Shown: positions 19,978-30,645, counted from the first letter of the stretch. The stretch is 64,000 nt of DNA from PALSA-911 sp963743035 (GCA_963743035.1 CAVUOB010000002.1:248001-312000), one strand, 5' to 3'. The notes: a model not told the origin generated them from the letters alone. Made by a program: numbers and translations.

Positions 19978-20730
19978 TCACATGGCGGCGGTCAGTCCTC
20001 CGTCGACCATCAGGATATGGCCGGTGACGAAGGATGCGGCGTCGGAAGCCAGGAACACGGTGGGGCCGGCGAGTTCGTCCGGCCTGCCCCAACGCGCCAT
20101 CGGCGCGCGCCCGGCGATATATTGATGGAATTTCTCATCCGCGTGCAACGCCTCGGTCGCGTCCGTCGGGAAGAACCCGGGCGCCAGCGCATTGACGGTG
20201 ATGGCGTGCGGCGCCAGTTCCACCGCCAGTGCCCGTGTCATGCCGTACAGCCCGGCCTTGGCGGTGATGTAGCCGGGGATCGTGGGCCGGGCGACCTGGC
20301 CCATGACGGAGGAGACGATGATGATCCGTCCCCGCCTGCGCGGCACCATCATCCGGGCCGCTTCGCGCGACAGGCGGAAGCAGGAGGTCAGATTGGCGTC
20401 GATCACGCGCTGCCAGTCGGCGTCGGTGGTTTCCAGCAATGGCTTGCGCGGGATGATGCCGGCATTGTTGACCAGGATGTCCAGCGCCCCGTGCCGTTCG
20501 GCGATGGCGGCAAAGCCGGCGAGCACCGCTGCTTCGTCGGTGACGTCGAAACGCACGCTGTCGATGGCGCCGGCGGCCGCCTGCTGCGCTTCCAGCGCCG
20601 TCCGGTCCCGCCCGTGCAGGATCACGCGGGCGCCGGCCTCCGCCAGGCCGCGGGCGATCGCCGCACCCAGGCCACGGGAACTTCCCGTGACCAAAGCGAG
20701 GCGACCGTGCAGAGAGAACTTGTCGGCCAT
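19978..20730 (-). CDS. Short-chain dehydrogenase/reductase
   Basis: This is a classical SDR of 250 residues. The cofactor loop is TGSSRGLGAAIA, the Asn is in LVNNAGI, and the catalytic Ser and Tyr-x-x-x-Lys are in IIVSSVMGQ and YITAK. It ends with a typical FVTGHILMVDGGLTAAM. Such enzymes in sugar-acid clusters often oxidise or reduce 2-keto-3-deoxy or gluconate-type intermediates. The ATG overlaps the stop of the upstream dehydrogenase by one base. Confidence 0.88.
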   Translation of the reverse strand: MADKFSLHGRLALVTGSSRGLGAAIARGLAEAGARVILHGRDRTALEAQQAAAGAIDSVRFDVTDEAAVLAGFAAIAERHGALDILVNNAGIIPRKPLLETTDADWQRVIDANLTSCFRLSREAARMMVPRRRGRIIIVSSVMGQVARPTIPGYITAKAGLYGMTRALAVELAPHAITVNALAPGFFPTDATEALHADEKFHQYIAGRAPMARWGRPDELAGPTVFLASDAASFVTGHILMVDGGLTAAM

Positions 20731-21773
20731 CAGCTGTTCGGCCCGCGCTCCATCGACACCGGCTGCCAGCGCCGCAGATCCGATTTCATCAGCACCGACG
20801 GGTTCACGCAGCTCATCGGCCATTTGCCGGCGACCGACAGCGCCAGCTCCTGCCCGACGCGGCGCTTGCGGGCGGGATCGAACCGGGCGGAGGCCGATGC
20901 GGTGTGCGCCGACAGCGTGACATTGCCCATCTTCAGCAGCGGATTGTTGTCGCCGGGCGGCTCCTGCTCCAGCACGTCGAGAGCGGCATGGGCGATCCAT
21001 CCTTCGTCCAGCGCCTTGATCAGCGCCGCCTCGTCCACCGTCGGGCCGCGGCCGCAATTGATGAACACGGCATTCGGTTTCATCTGCCGGAAATGCTTTT
21101 CCTTCAGCATCCCCTGCGCTTCCGGCGTGGCGGGGGCGTGCATCGAAATGAAATCGGATTGCTGCAGCACTTCGGAAAGACTGGCCGGCTGCACGTCGTA
21201 TTGCGGCATGACCAGTTCCTCGATGAACGGGTCATAGGCGATCATGCGCAGGCCGAACGCCTTGGCGCGCAGGGCGACCAGGCGGGCGACGTGGCCGAAG
21301 GCGATGAAGCCGAGCGTCTGACCCATCAGGCGCGGGATTTTCAGCAGCGCCGGGCGGCCTTCGCGCCAGCGGCCTTCCCGCACCATCCGGTCCTGCTCGA
21401 TCACGCGGCGATGGCCGGCCAGCAGCAGCGCCATGGCGTGGTCGGCGACCTCCTCGATGAAGGTGTCCGGGCAGTTGGTGACGGGAATGCCACGCGCGGT
21501 GGCGGCGGCGACATCGACGCTGTCCACGCCGACGCTGCCGAGCGCGATGATGCGGCATTTCTGCAGATTGTCGATGATCGCTTTGGTGATCGGAATGCCC
21601 TTGGCGTAGATCGCATCCGCGTCTCTCGAAGCGGCCATGAATCCGGCCTCGTCGGTCGGGCCTTCGATGATTTCGGCGTCCAGGCTTTCCAGCGCCTCCA
21701 TCTCATGGTCGTAACCGCCGCCAGCGACGGTGAAGCTCGCGCCTGCCGGGGTGACGATCTTGAATTTTGCCAT
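20730..21773 (-). CDS. D-isomer-specific 2-hydroxyacid dehydrogenase
   Basis: This is an NAD(P)-dependent 2-hydroxyacid dehydrogenase of 347 residues. The catalytic triad is present: Arg in INCGRGPTV, Glu in LDVLEQEPP, His in LSAHTAS. The nucleotide-binding loop reads GFIAFGHVAR, lacking the middle Gly of GxGxxG, a variation seen in divergent members. It probably interconverts a 2-keto acid and a D-2-hydroxy acid in the same pathway as the neighbouring SDR. I chose MAKFKIVTP; 24 extra upstream residues are possible but look like leader sequence. Confidence 0.87.
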   Translation of the reverse strand: MAKFKIVTPAGASFTVAGGGYDHEMEALESLDAEIIEGPTDEAGFMAASRDADAIYAKGIPITKAIIDNLQKCRIIALGSVGVDSVDVAAATARGIPVTNCPDTFIEEVADHAMALLLAGHRRVIEQDRMVREGRWREGRPALLKIPRLMGQTLGFIAFGHVARLVALRAKAFGLRMIAYDPFIEELVMPQYDVQPASLSEVLQQSDFISMHAPATPEAQGMLKEKHFRQMKPNAVFINCGRGPTVDEAALIKALDEGWIAHAALDVLEQEPPGDNNPLLKMGNVTLSAHTASASARFDPARKRRVGQELALSVAGKWPMSCVNPSVLMKSDLRRWQPVSMERGPNS

Positions 21774-21890
21774 GGTTGCGTTTCTCTCCTTGTTTCTGTC
21801 GTGGACGCATCTGGGACGGCCGTCGGGCCATCTTATCCTCTCCACCGCCTTGGGGGAGAGGGCAGGGTGAGGGGGGTTGCTTTTGGCGGG

Positions 21891-23063
21891 TTACTTTGGC
21901 GGGCGCGCGCGGATGCCCTTCTCATTGACCTCGATGCCCCATCCCGGGCCGGTCGGCAGCACGAATTCCCCGTTCTCGATCACCGGCGGCACCATGACGA
22001 ACTCGTCGCGCCAGGCGATGCTGTCGATGTCGATTTCCATCACCCGGAAATTCGGCACGATGGCGCAGAAATGCGCGGAAATGGCGCTGCACAGATGGCC
22101 GTAGAAATTATGCGGCGCGACGTTCACCTCATAGGTCTCCGCCATCGTGGCGATCTTTATCGATTCCGCCAGGCCGTTCCAGATGACATCGATGATGGGG
22201 ACGTCGCAGGCATAGGCTTCCAGATAGGGGCGGAATTCCCGACGGCCGTGCAGCGTCTCGCAGGAGGCGATGGGACAGGGGGCATTGCTGCGGATCCACG
22301 CCAGCGAGGCCGGATCATGCGTGTCGATCTCCAGCCAGGTCAGGTCGAACGGCGCCACAATGTCGGCGACGCGCTTGAAGCCCTCGGTCTTGAAATTGAA
22401 GTTGATGTCGAGATGGATGTTCATCTCCGGCCCGACAGCATCGCGGATGGCGCCGAGCTGCTCGGCCGCGTCACGCAGCGTCCTGTTGTCCCAGTTCAGC
22501 GCCGGCCAGCCGGGCGTGCGACCGAAGCCGGGGGTGTAGGAGGACAGCGTGTCGCCGGCCTTCGGCATGATGTTGGTCTTCAGCCCGCGAAAACCGAGCT
22601 TCTTCACCTCTTCGGCATGGCGCGCGAGATCGGCGTAGTTGTGGATCGGCGGCACCCCCATCATCGCTGCGCTGCGCACGCGGTAGGTGCCGAAATGCGA
22701 CCAGTAGACCGGGATGGTCTCGCGCACCGGGCCGCCGAACAGCGCATAGACGGGCACGCCCAACGCCTTGCCGGCGATGTCCAGCATCGCGTTCTCGATC
22801 GCCGCGATGGCCTGCTGGTTCAGCCCGCCGCGCGACTGGCGGGTCAGCACGTGCAGGGTGGAGACCACCTGCTCGAACCGCTGCGGGTCCTTGCCGATCA
22901 GCAGCGGCGTCAGCGCGCGGATCACGTCCGACAACCCGGCGCTGCCGAAACTTTCGTTGAATTCCGACCAGCCGATGATGCCTTCATCGGTGGTCATCTT
23001 CAGGAACGAGAAAATGCGCCAGCCGGCATCGGCCTGCATGGTCTCAATGGCGGTGATCTTCAT
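21891..23063 (-). CDS. Mandelate racemase/muconate lactonizing enzyme family protein, probable acid-sugar dehydratase
   Basis: This enolase-superfamily enzyme has 390 residues. The metal ligands are visible as Asp in HLDINFNF, Glu in WLEIDTHD and Glu in SCETLHG, and the His of the His-Asp dyad is in VAPHNFYG. The second-strand motif reads LKTN, so the second Lys of the racemase KxK is replaced by Asn. That leaves one general base and favours an acid-sugar dehydratase over a racemase (inference from superfamily mechanism). It lies directly downstream of the sugar-type ABC importer, which would bring in its substrate. Confidence 0.85.
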   Translation of the reverse strand: MKITAIETMQADAGWRIFSFLKMTTDEGIIGWSEFNESFGSAGLSDVIRALTPLLIGKDPQRFEQVVSTLHVLTRQSRGGLNQQAIAAIENAMLDIAGKALGVPVYALFGGPVRETIPVYWSHFGTYRVRSAAMMGVPPIHNYADLARHAEEVKKLGFRGLKTNIMPKAGDTLSSYTPGFGRTPGWPALNWDNRTLRDAAEQLGAIRDAVGPEMNIHLDINFNFKTEGFKRVADIVAPFDLTWLEIDTHDPASLAWIRSNAPCPIASCETLHGRREFRPYLEAYACDVPIIDVIWNGLAESIKIATMAETYEVNVAPHNFYGHLCSAISAHFCAIVPNFRVMEIDIDSIAWRDEFVMVPPVIENGEFVLPTGPGWGIEVNEKGIRARPPK

Positions 23064-23081
23064 GGACTTCCCCCTGGGTCG

Positions 23082-24029
23082 CTATTCCTTCACGGCCCCG
23101 GTCAGGCTGGAGACGTAATATTCAACGAAGAACGAGTAGAACAGCGCCACCGGGATGGAGCCGAGCAGGGAGCCCGCCATCAGCGAGCCCCATTGGTACA
23201 CGTCCCCGGTGACCAACTCGGTCAGGATCGCCACCGGCACGGTCTTGTTCTCGCTCGATTGGATGAAGGCGAGGGCATAGATGAACTCGTTCCAGGACAG
23301 CGTGAAGGCGAAGATGCCGGCCGAGATCAGCCCGGGGACCGCCAGCGGCAGGGTGATGCGCCAGAGGATCTGCAGGCGGGACGCGCCGTCGATCAGCGCA
23401 CATTCCTCCAGCTCATAGGGGATCGACTTGAAATAGCCGATCAGCAGCCAGGTGCAGAACGGGATCAGGAAGGTCGGGTAGGTCAGGATCAGCGCCACCG
23501 GATGGTCGTACAGGCCGAGCTGGTACACCACGCTGGCGAGCGGAATGAACAGGATCGACGGTGGCACCATGTAGGCGAAATAGATCATCAGCCCGACATT
23601 GCGGTCGCCGCGGAAGCGCAGCCGGGCGATGGCGTAGGCCGCCAGCACGGAGGAGAAGATCGACAGGACGGTGGAGGCGATCGCTACCGACATGGTGACG
23701 AACAGCCAGCGCGGATATTCGGTCTCGAACAGCAGCACGCGGATGTTGTGCAGCGTCGGGGAGTGCACCCAGAACGGGCTGAACCTGGCGTAGTCGTACA
23801 TCTCGGAATCGGGTTTGATGGCGGTGATCGTCATCCAGTAGAACGGGAACAGCAGCACCAGCACGAAGATCGCCAGCGGCACATAGACCGTGACGGTCCG
23901 GCGCAGCCGCGAATCCCAGGACAGCTGTTCCGGTGCGTCCATCGTGGAGGTGGCGATTTCCGCTTCCAGCGCAGACAGGGTCTTCAGCGCCCCCGTTGTC
24001 TGGGGGTGAGCGGTCTGGACCTCAGTCAT
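23082..24029 (-). CDS. Carbohydrate ABC transporter permease, MalG type
   Basis: This is an inner-membrane permease of 315 residues with six predicted helices, beginning after a 45-residue cytoplasmic N-terminus. The EAA motif is ELEECALIDGASRLQILWRI. It ends with the family-typical SSLTGAVKE. Its ATG overlaps the stop codon of the upstream permease gene. Together with the MalF-type permease, MsmX/UgpC-type ATPase and COG1653-type binding protein it forms a complete sugar or sugar-acid importer. Confidence 0.9.
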   Translation of the reverse strand: MTEVQTAHPQTTGALKTLSALEAEIATSTMDAPEQLSWDSRLRRTVTVYVPLAIFVLVLLFPFYWMTITAIKPDSEMYDYARFSPFWVHSPTLHNIRVLLFETEYPRWLFVTMSVAIASTVLSIFSSVLAAYAIARLRFRGDRNVGLMIYFAYMVPPSILFIPLASVVYQLGLYDHPVALILTYPTFLIPFCTWLLIGYFKSIPYELEECALIDGASRLQILWRITLPLAVPGLISAGIFAFTLSWNEFIYALAFIQSSENKTVPVAILTELVTGDVYQWGSLMAGSLLGSIPVALFYSFFVEYYVSSLTGAVKE

Positions 24030-25006
24030 TCGCTTCGCCCTGCTGCCATTTGCGCCGCCCGAGGCCGAAATACGTCGCCAGGGTTGCGGCGACCAGGAAC
24101 GGGATCATCGCCACCGCGATCGCCGCGCCCTCGCCGAGCTGCGAGCCGGGGATCGCGCGCTGGAACGCCAGCGTCGCCATCAGATGGGTGGAGTTGAACG
24201 GGCCGCCGCGGGTGATGGCGTAGACCAGCTGGAAGTCGGTGAAGGTGAACAGCACCGAAAGCGTCAGCACCACCGAAAGGATCGGCATCAGCAGCGGCAC
24301 CGTGATGCGGCGGAAGCGCTGCCAGCCGGAAGCGCCGTCCAGCAACGCCGCCTCGTAGAGCGACGGCGGGATGGTCTGCAGCCCGGCCAGCAGGGTGATG
24401 GCGATGAACGGAATGCCGCGCCAGACATTGGCCACCACCAGCGACCAGCGCGCCGCCCAGGGCGTGCCGAGGAAGTTGATGTAGTGGTCCAGCCATCCCA
24501 GCCGGTCCACCAGCACATAGGAAACGATCGAGAACTGCGGCGAATAGATCCACCACCAGGCGATCGCCGACAGCACGGTGGGCACGATGAAGGGCAGCAG
24601 CACGATGGCGCGGATGAAGGCCTTGAACGGCACGTGGTGGTTCAGCAGCAGCGCCAGCCACAGCCCGAGGGCAAATTTAACCACCGTGGTGACGCCGGTG
24701 TAGAAGAACGTGTTGAAGACGGACAGCCAGAAGACCGGATCGTCCCACAGCGAGATGAAATTATCGAGGCCGATGAACTCCCCGGGGTTGCCGATGGTCG
24801 CATCGGTGAAGGCCAGCCAGATGCCGAGGCCGAGCGGATAGGTCAGGAACACGATCAGCAGCGCCGCCGTCGGCAGCATGCAGATCGCCACCAGGAACGG
24901 CTTGTAGTCGAACAGCCGCACCAGCCAGCTATCCGGCCGGCGGCTGAACGCCAGGGCCTGCGCCCGGGGCGCCGGCGGCTTGCCGGTTTCGGCGGTCGAC
25001 GTCCAT
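24022..25006 (-). CDS. Carbohydrate ABC transporter permease, MalF type (start in shifted frame)
   Basis: This is an inner-membrane permease with about six helices and the EAA motif SLYEAALLDGASGWQRFRRI. The only plausible start, an ATG with GGAGA eight bases upstream, is one base out of frame with the body of the gene. Deleting a G immediately after it gives MTSTAETGKPPAPRAQALAF and then the permease. As it stands, the frame runs unbroken from the binding-protein gene into this one. A fused protein would place a periplasmic domain on the cytoplasmic N-terminus of the permease, which is topologically implausible, so I annotate two genes. Confidence 0.8.
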
Positions 25007-25035
25007 GCGGTCTCTCCAGGAAACCTGCTGCCGCT

Positions 25036-25063
25036 GCCGGGCCGGCATCGCTGCCGGCCCGGC
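25036..25063 (-). promoter_or_regulatory. Intercistronic hairpin between binding-protein and permease genes
   Basis: A perfect 12-bp G/C-rich stem (arms 25036-25047 and 25052-25063, GCCGGGCCGGCA and complement) has a 4-base loop. It is placed as in many importer operons, where such hairpins protect the binding-protein mRNA and reduce permease expression. Confidence 0.75.
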
Positions 25064-25073
25064 GATTCCGGCG

Positions 25074-26421
25074 TCAGGCCTTGCTTGTAGTAGCGGGCAG
25101 CGGCGCGGGCGGCTTCCTTGGCCGCCGCTTCGGGCGTGGAATTGCCGGTGACGACGGCGGCGAACATGTCCACCACGGTGTAGTTGGCGGTGACCGCGCT
25201 GGAGGCGGCGGTGACCGGACCCTTGTAGCCGTCGTAGTAGATCGTATCCATCGCGGTCCGGAACGGCGCGAAGTTGGGATCGCTGTCCCAGAACTTCATC
25301 TTGGCGTAGGCCTTCAGCGACTGCGACCAGTAGCCGATGCAGTTGGACAGCCAGGGGCCGTACTGCTCCGCCTCCATCATGAAGCGGATATAGTCCTTCG
25401 CCGCGTTCGGGTATTTGGTGTGCTGGAACACCATCGCGTTCATGGGCGTCGCGGATTGCGGCGCCACCTTGGCCGCTCCGAAGGGTTGGGTCTGGTGCAG
25501 GGTATCCGCCGCGATCGCCCGCTGCGCCGCATCGGCCGAGTTCTTCAGCACGTAGTAGATCGAGATGCCGTTGAAGGTCAGGCCGATCTTGCCGGCGATA
25601 TAGGCCTGGTTGTTGCCGGCGTCGTTCCATTGCAGCGTGCCGTCGATCAACGTCTTCTGCAGCTCGGTGGCATATTTCAGCGCCGCGATCGTCTCCTTGG
25701 AATCGAGCGCGATCTTGCCCTTCTCGTCCACCAGATAGGCGTTGTGCGTCCATAGCAGCCAGGAAGCGTAGCCATTGGCATCGCCCAGCGCATGGCCGAG
25801 GGAGAAGCCGGCGGGGTGGCCGTTCTGCTTCAGCTTCTGGCACAGCGTCAGGAAGCCGTTCAGGTCATCGGGGATCTTGTCGTAGCCGGCTTCCTTGACC
25901 CAGGACTTGCGATAGACCGTCGGGCCGTTGCCGCCGCCAACCGGGATCGAGATCCACTGCTTGGTGCCCCATTTCTGGCCGTAGATCTCGGCCAGGCGGA
26001 ACCAGCCGCCGTATTTGCTGCCGAGATAGTCGGCGAGGCTGGTCAGGTCGACCAGCTTCGAGGCATAGACCTGCGGGTCGGAGCTGAACCCGATGACGAT
26101 ATCCGGCCCGGCGCCGGTATTGGCGGTCACCGCGGTTTGCGGGCGGATGTCTTCCCAGCTGACGAAATCGACGCGCACGGGAATGCCGGTCGCATCGGTG
26201 TATTTCTTGGTGTTCGCCCGCCAGAAGGTTTCGTCCGGGTCCACGAACTTCGCCGGGCGGAGCACGCGCAGCTCGGCGCCCTTCTCGAGCTTGAGGTCCA
26301 TCGGGGCGACTTTTGCCGTCGGCACGTCGTCGTCCGCCCTGGCGCCGGTTGCCGGCAGGATGGCGGCGCCAAGCGCGGCGGCACCGAGCGTCAGCGATTC
26401 CCGTCTGGTGAACTCAGTCAT
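25074..26421 (-). CDS. Carbohydrate ABC transporter substrate-binding protein
   Basis: This is an extracellular solute-binding protein of the COG1653 (UgpB) type, about 448 residues. The N-terminus carries a twin-arginine signal (TRRESLTLGAAALGAAILP) suggesting folded export. The mature domain shows the usual SBP features such as GPDIVIGFSSDPQVYA. The protein should end just after ARYYKQ; deleting one G there produces a TGA at 25074-25076. Without that change the frame continues through the hairpin into the permease. An AAGGGAG ribosome site precedes the ATG. The ligand is probably a sugar or sugar acid. Confidence 0.85.
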
Positions 26422-26532
26422 GGCGTGCTCCCTTGATGGTTTTCGTCTCGTCCCCCTCCGGTCGTTGCCGGCGGGGCTTGGTGTCGATCAGCCTCCAGTG
26501 TCTCGCAGCGTCAGTGTCAGGTAGTTCCGGTG

Positions 26533-27603
<1,071 letters not shown>

Positions 27604-27653
27604 TCTTGTTTTTGTACCTCCCCTGCCTGCGTAAGCCGCCGCCGCGGTTCAGC

Positions 27654-29282
27654 TCATAGCTTGGAAACCCGCGTCTCCTTGCTGGTGATGAATTCCAGCA
27701 GCGCCGGCACGCCGGCCTCGGTCTGGGCGATGCCGCGCTTGATCGCGGCGACGATTTCGCCCGGATCCGTCACCCGCTCCCCATAGCCGCCGAAGGCACG
27801 CGCCATCGCCGCATAGTCGCCGGAGATGTCGGTGGAGCGGTATTTCTCGGTCGAAACCGGCATCACCTTCAGTTCGATCGCCATCGAGAAATTGTTCAGC
27901 AGGATCGACAGGAACGGGATTTTTTCCCGCACCGCGGTCTCGAAATCCATGCCGGTGAAGCCGATCGCGGCATCGCCCCACAGATTGATGCAGAGCTTGT
28001 CCGGCTTCGCCAGCTTGGCGCCCATGGCGAGGCCGAGGCCGTAGCCGAGCTGCGTGGTCTTGCCCCAGCCGATATAGGAAAGCGGCGTGGTGGAGGTCCA
28101 GAACGGCGAGATCTGATCGCGCGGGCTGCCGGCGTCGTGGGTGATGATGGTGTTGTCCAGATCCACCGTGTGCATCAGGTCCCAGATCACGCGGTAGGGA
28201 TTGAGCGGCGTGTCCTTGGACGTCAGCAGCGGCATCCACTGGTCCATCCAGGGCTTCTTGACCTTCTGGATCTCGGCCGCCACAGGCGAGGGATCGCGCG
28301 GGCTGGAGATCAGGCTGCCGAGTTCGGCCAGCAGCGCATCCAGGGTCAGCGCCGCATCGCCCACCAGGCCGAGCGCGCAACGCACGTCCTTGTTCAGATG
28401 CGCGCTGTCCAGCGTGGCGTGGATGATCGTCTTGCCCTTGGGCATCGAGACGCCGAAATTGGTTTCGGTGAACGAGCAGCCGATGCCGAAGATGACGTCG
28501 GACTGGTCGAGGAAATGGCGCACCGGCGCCGGAATGGCGTTGCCGCCGGAGCCGAGCGACAGCGGATGGGTTTCCGGAAACGAGCTCTTGCCGCCCAGGC
28601 TGGTGGTGATCGGCGCGCCCAGCAGTTCCACCAGGCGCTTCAGCTGCGGCCATGCCTCGGCATAATGCACGCCCTGGCCGGCATAGATCACCGGGCGCTT
28701 GGCATTGGCCAGCAGCCTTGCCGCTTCCTTCACCTGCTGCGGATCAGGGCCGGAGCGGGCCCTGACCACCGGGGTGTAGTCCAGCGGCTCCGGGATTTCC
28801 TCGTTCCAGACGTCGGTGGGGATTTCCACCAGGCAGGGGCCGCCGCGGCCGTTGCGCAGCTGGGTGAAGGCGCGGCGGAAGACGTTGACCACTTCGGCCG
28901 GCACGTTCAGCGGCTCGGCCAGCTTGGTGATCCCGCGCATGGCGCGGACGGAATTGAAGTTGGGGTCGATATTGGCGATGCGGCGGGGATAGCCCTGCGG
29001 CAGCACCAGCACCGGAACCGACTCGCCATAGCATTGCGCGACGCCGCCATAGGCGTTCTCCGCCCCCGGGCCGTGCTGCATGCAGAACGCGCCGAGCTTC
29101 TTGCCGGAGGTGACGCGGGAAATGGCGTCCGCCATGTGCAGGCCGATCCGCTCCTGGCGGACGATGACCGGACGGATATCGGCCTTGGCGGCGAATTCCA
29201 GCAGGTGGTTGACAGGGTAGCCGCAGAGGATCTCGATCCCCTCGCGCTTCATGATTTCCGCAATCGCGTCGCCGAGCTTCAT
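27654..29282 (-). CDS. Thiamine-pyrophosphate-dependent enzyme (acetolactate-synthase-like)
   Basis: This is a 542-residue ThDP enzyme with the three expected domains. The N-terminal PYR domain has the activating Glu in VRQERIGLHMADA. A central domain follows, and the C-terminal PP domain has the metal/diphosphate motif beginning GDAAIGF and ending LLNN. It belongs with acetolactate-synthase-like lyases and decarboxylases of uncertain specificity. ATGs at 29291 and 29282 both follow GAGGGG; the second has better spacing. As first gene of the catabolic run, it may cleave or decarboxylate a 2-keto acid produced by the dehydrogenases and dehydratase. Confidence 0.85.
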   Translation of the reverse strand: MKLGDAIAEIMKREGIEILCGYPVNHLLEFAAKADIRPVIVRQERIGLHMADAISRVTSGKKLGAFCMQHGPGAENAYGGVAQCYGESVPVLVLPQGYPRRIANIDPNFNSVRAMRGITKLAEPLNVPAEVVNVFRRAFTQLRNGRGGPCLVEIPTDVWNEEIPEPLDYTPVVRARSGPDPQQVKEAARLLANAKRPVIYAGQGVHYAEAWPQLKRLVELLGAPITTSLGGKSSFPETHPLSLGSGGNAIPAPVRHFLDQSDVIFGIGCSFTETNFGVSMPKGKTIIHATLDSAHLNKDVRCALGLVGDAALTLDALLAELGSLISSPRDPSPVAAEIQKVKKPWMDQWMPLLTSKDTPLNPYRVIWDLMHTVDLDNTIITHDAGSPRDQISPFWTSTTPLSYIGWGKTTQLGYGLGLAMGAKLAKPDKLCINLWGDAAIGFTGMDFETAVREKIPFLSILLNNFSMAIELKVMPVSTEKYRSTDISGDYAAMARAFGGYGERVTDPGEIVAAIKRGIAQTEAGVPALLEFITSKETRVSKL

Positions 29283-29325
29283 TGGATCCATCCCCTCTTG
29301 TTCGTCTCTTGGAGTTGCGGGAAGC

Positions 29326-30303
29326 CTAGGGCGGCGTTTCCGGGCTGGCAACCATCGGGCTTGCGATCATTGGGCTTGCGACTGGGGGACTGGTAATCAA
29401 CTGCCCCGCACCGGCGCTTCCCGGCCGCGCCAGCAGCGCCACGGCCGCTTCCAACGCATCCGCCACCGGCAGGCCCGCCATCGTGCCGTCCCGCGACAGC
29501 ACCGCCGCCGCGCGCGGGCCGGAGGGGCCGTACTCGCCCGCCGGGGTGGGACCGAACAGGCCGAGCGTCGGCGCCCCGGCGGCCGCGGCCAGGTGCATCA
29601 GCCCGGAATCATTGCCGACATACAGTGCCGCGCGGGCGAAGCACGCCGCCACCTCCGGCAGGCTGAGCTTGCCGCAGAGATCGATCGCGCCCGGCAGGGC
29701 GGCGATCAGCGGCGCGGCCATCGCCGCCTCCTCGCTTCCCGGGCCGGCGAAGATGGCGGGAATGGCGCCAGCCAGGGGGCCGGTGGCCAGCGCCTGGAAC
29801 AGCGCGGCGAAACGCTCGGGCGCCCAGGTCTTCGGTGCCCAGTTGGCGGTGGGGCCCAGCGCGATCACCGGCCTTCCCTCCGGCAGCAAGCGGCCGGCCA
29901 GGGCACGGTCCTCCGGCGCGGTCCAGACCACCGGCAGCGGCGGCGGATCGAGTTTCAGCACCCCCGCAAGCTCCACGATCTTGTGCCCCGGCCTGCGCCG
30001 CCAGACGGCGCGGCGCGCGGTCGGTACCATCCAGGACAGCGCGGAGCCGCGGATATCCACGACCAGGTCCCACCAATGCGGTGCCACCCGGGCCCACAGC
30101 GCCAGCCAGTGCCGGCCATAGGGCCGCTTGTCCAGGATGATGGTCCGCTCGCGGTTCGGCATGCGGGCGAACACCCCCTCCGCCACCCGGCCGCAGGCCA
30201 CCGTGATCCGCGCCCGCGGATAGGCGCGGATCAGGTGATCGAGCAGCCCGGTCGAGAGAATGGCGTCGCCGACACGGTTGGAGGTAACGAAAAGAATGCG
30301 CAT
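29326..30303 (-). CDS. Glycosyltransferase family 9 (heptosyltransferase-like)
   Basis: This is a 325-residue GT-B enzyme of the ADP-heptose:LPS heptosyltransferase family. The N-terminal MRILFVTSNRVGDAILST, the central GPTANWAPKTWAPERFAAL and the donor-site NDSGLMHLAAAAGAPTLGLFGPT are all diagnostic. It should act in LPS core or surface glycan assembly on the cytoplasmic side. The C-terminus carries a short repeat (ASPMIASPMVASP) of no clear meaning. An upstream in-frame extension runs through the composite palindrome and is rejected. Only 43 bases separate it from the ThDP gene, so the catabolic cluster may share its transcript. Confidence 0.9.
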   Translation of the reverse strand: MRILFVTSNRVGDAILSTGLLDHLIRAYPRARITVACGRVAEGVFARMPNRERTIILDKRPYGRHWLALWARVAPHWWDLVVDIRGSALSWMVPTARRAVWRRRPGHKIVELAGVLKLDPPPLPVVWTAPEDRALAGRLLPEGRPVIALGPTANWAPKTWAPERFAALFQALATGPLAGAIPAIFAGPGSEEAAMAAPLIAALPGAIDLCGKLSLPEVAACFARAALYVGNDSGLMHLAAAAGAPTLGLFGPTPAGEYGPSGPRAAAVLSRDGTMAGLPVADALEAAVALLARPGSAGAGQLITSPPVASPMIASPMVASPETPP

Positions 30304-30645
30304 TGCCGCAGCGGGATAGCACGTCCGGGCCGGTTGGCCAGCAAGGTTGGGGCTCCGCCCCAAACCCCGGCAGGGGGCGCTGCCCCCTGCACCCCCGCCA
30401 AGGGACAGTCGTCCCTTGGATCCCTCGGACTGGTTTGTTGGGAAGAGGGCCATGACGTAGCCTATCAGCGGCAACGTCGGTTGGGCCCTCTTCCCAACAA
30501 ACCAAACGGAATGGGGTCAAGGGGATGACCATCCCCTTGCAGGGTGGAGGGGCAGCGCCCCTCCTGGGGTCTGGGGCAAAGCCCCAGTCTTGCCTTGCGA
30601 ACGGTCACGGGGCAGCTTGCCGCCATCAGTCAGGGGAGCATGGAA
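30304..30645. repeat. Composite palindromic island 2, divergent intergenic region
   Basis: The island spans about 30347-30587 and fills the space between the divergent GT9 and acyl-CoA dehydrogenase genes. Hairpins: 7 bp at 30347-30363, 9 bp at 30370-30390, 9 bp at 30398-30419, 10 bp at 30518-30539, 8 bp at 30546-30564 and 7 bp at 30571-30587. The centre is a perfect 21-bp inverted repeat (30431-30451 with 30484-30504) around a 32-bp core. The plan copies island 1 near 9 kb, but the stem sequences differ while pairing is kept. Promoters of the flanking genes must lie in or beside it. Confidence 0.85.

Noticed and set aside
20904..24197. Very long plus-strand open frame opposite the catabolic cluster
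   Set aside because: It covers parts of four real minus-strand genes and has the composition of an antisense shadow.
30304..30474. N-terminal extension of the GT9 enzyme
   Set aside because: It reads through hairpins of the second composite island; the MRILFVTSNRVGD start is the family norm.
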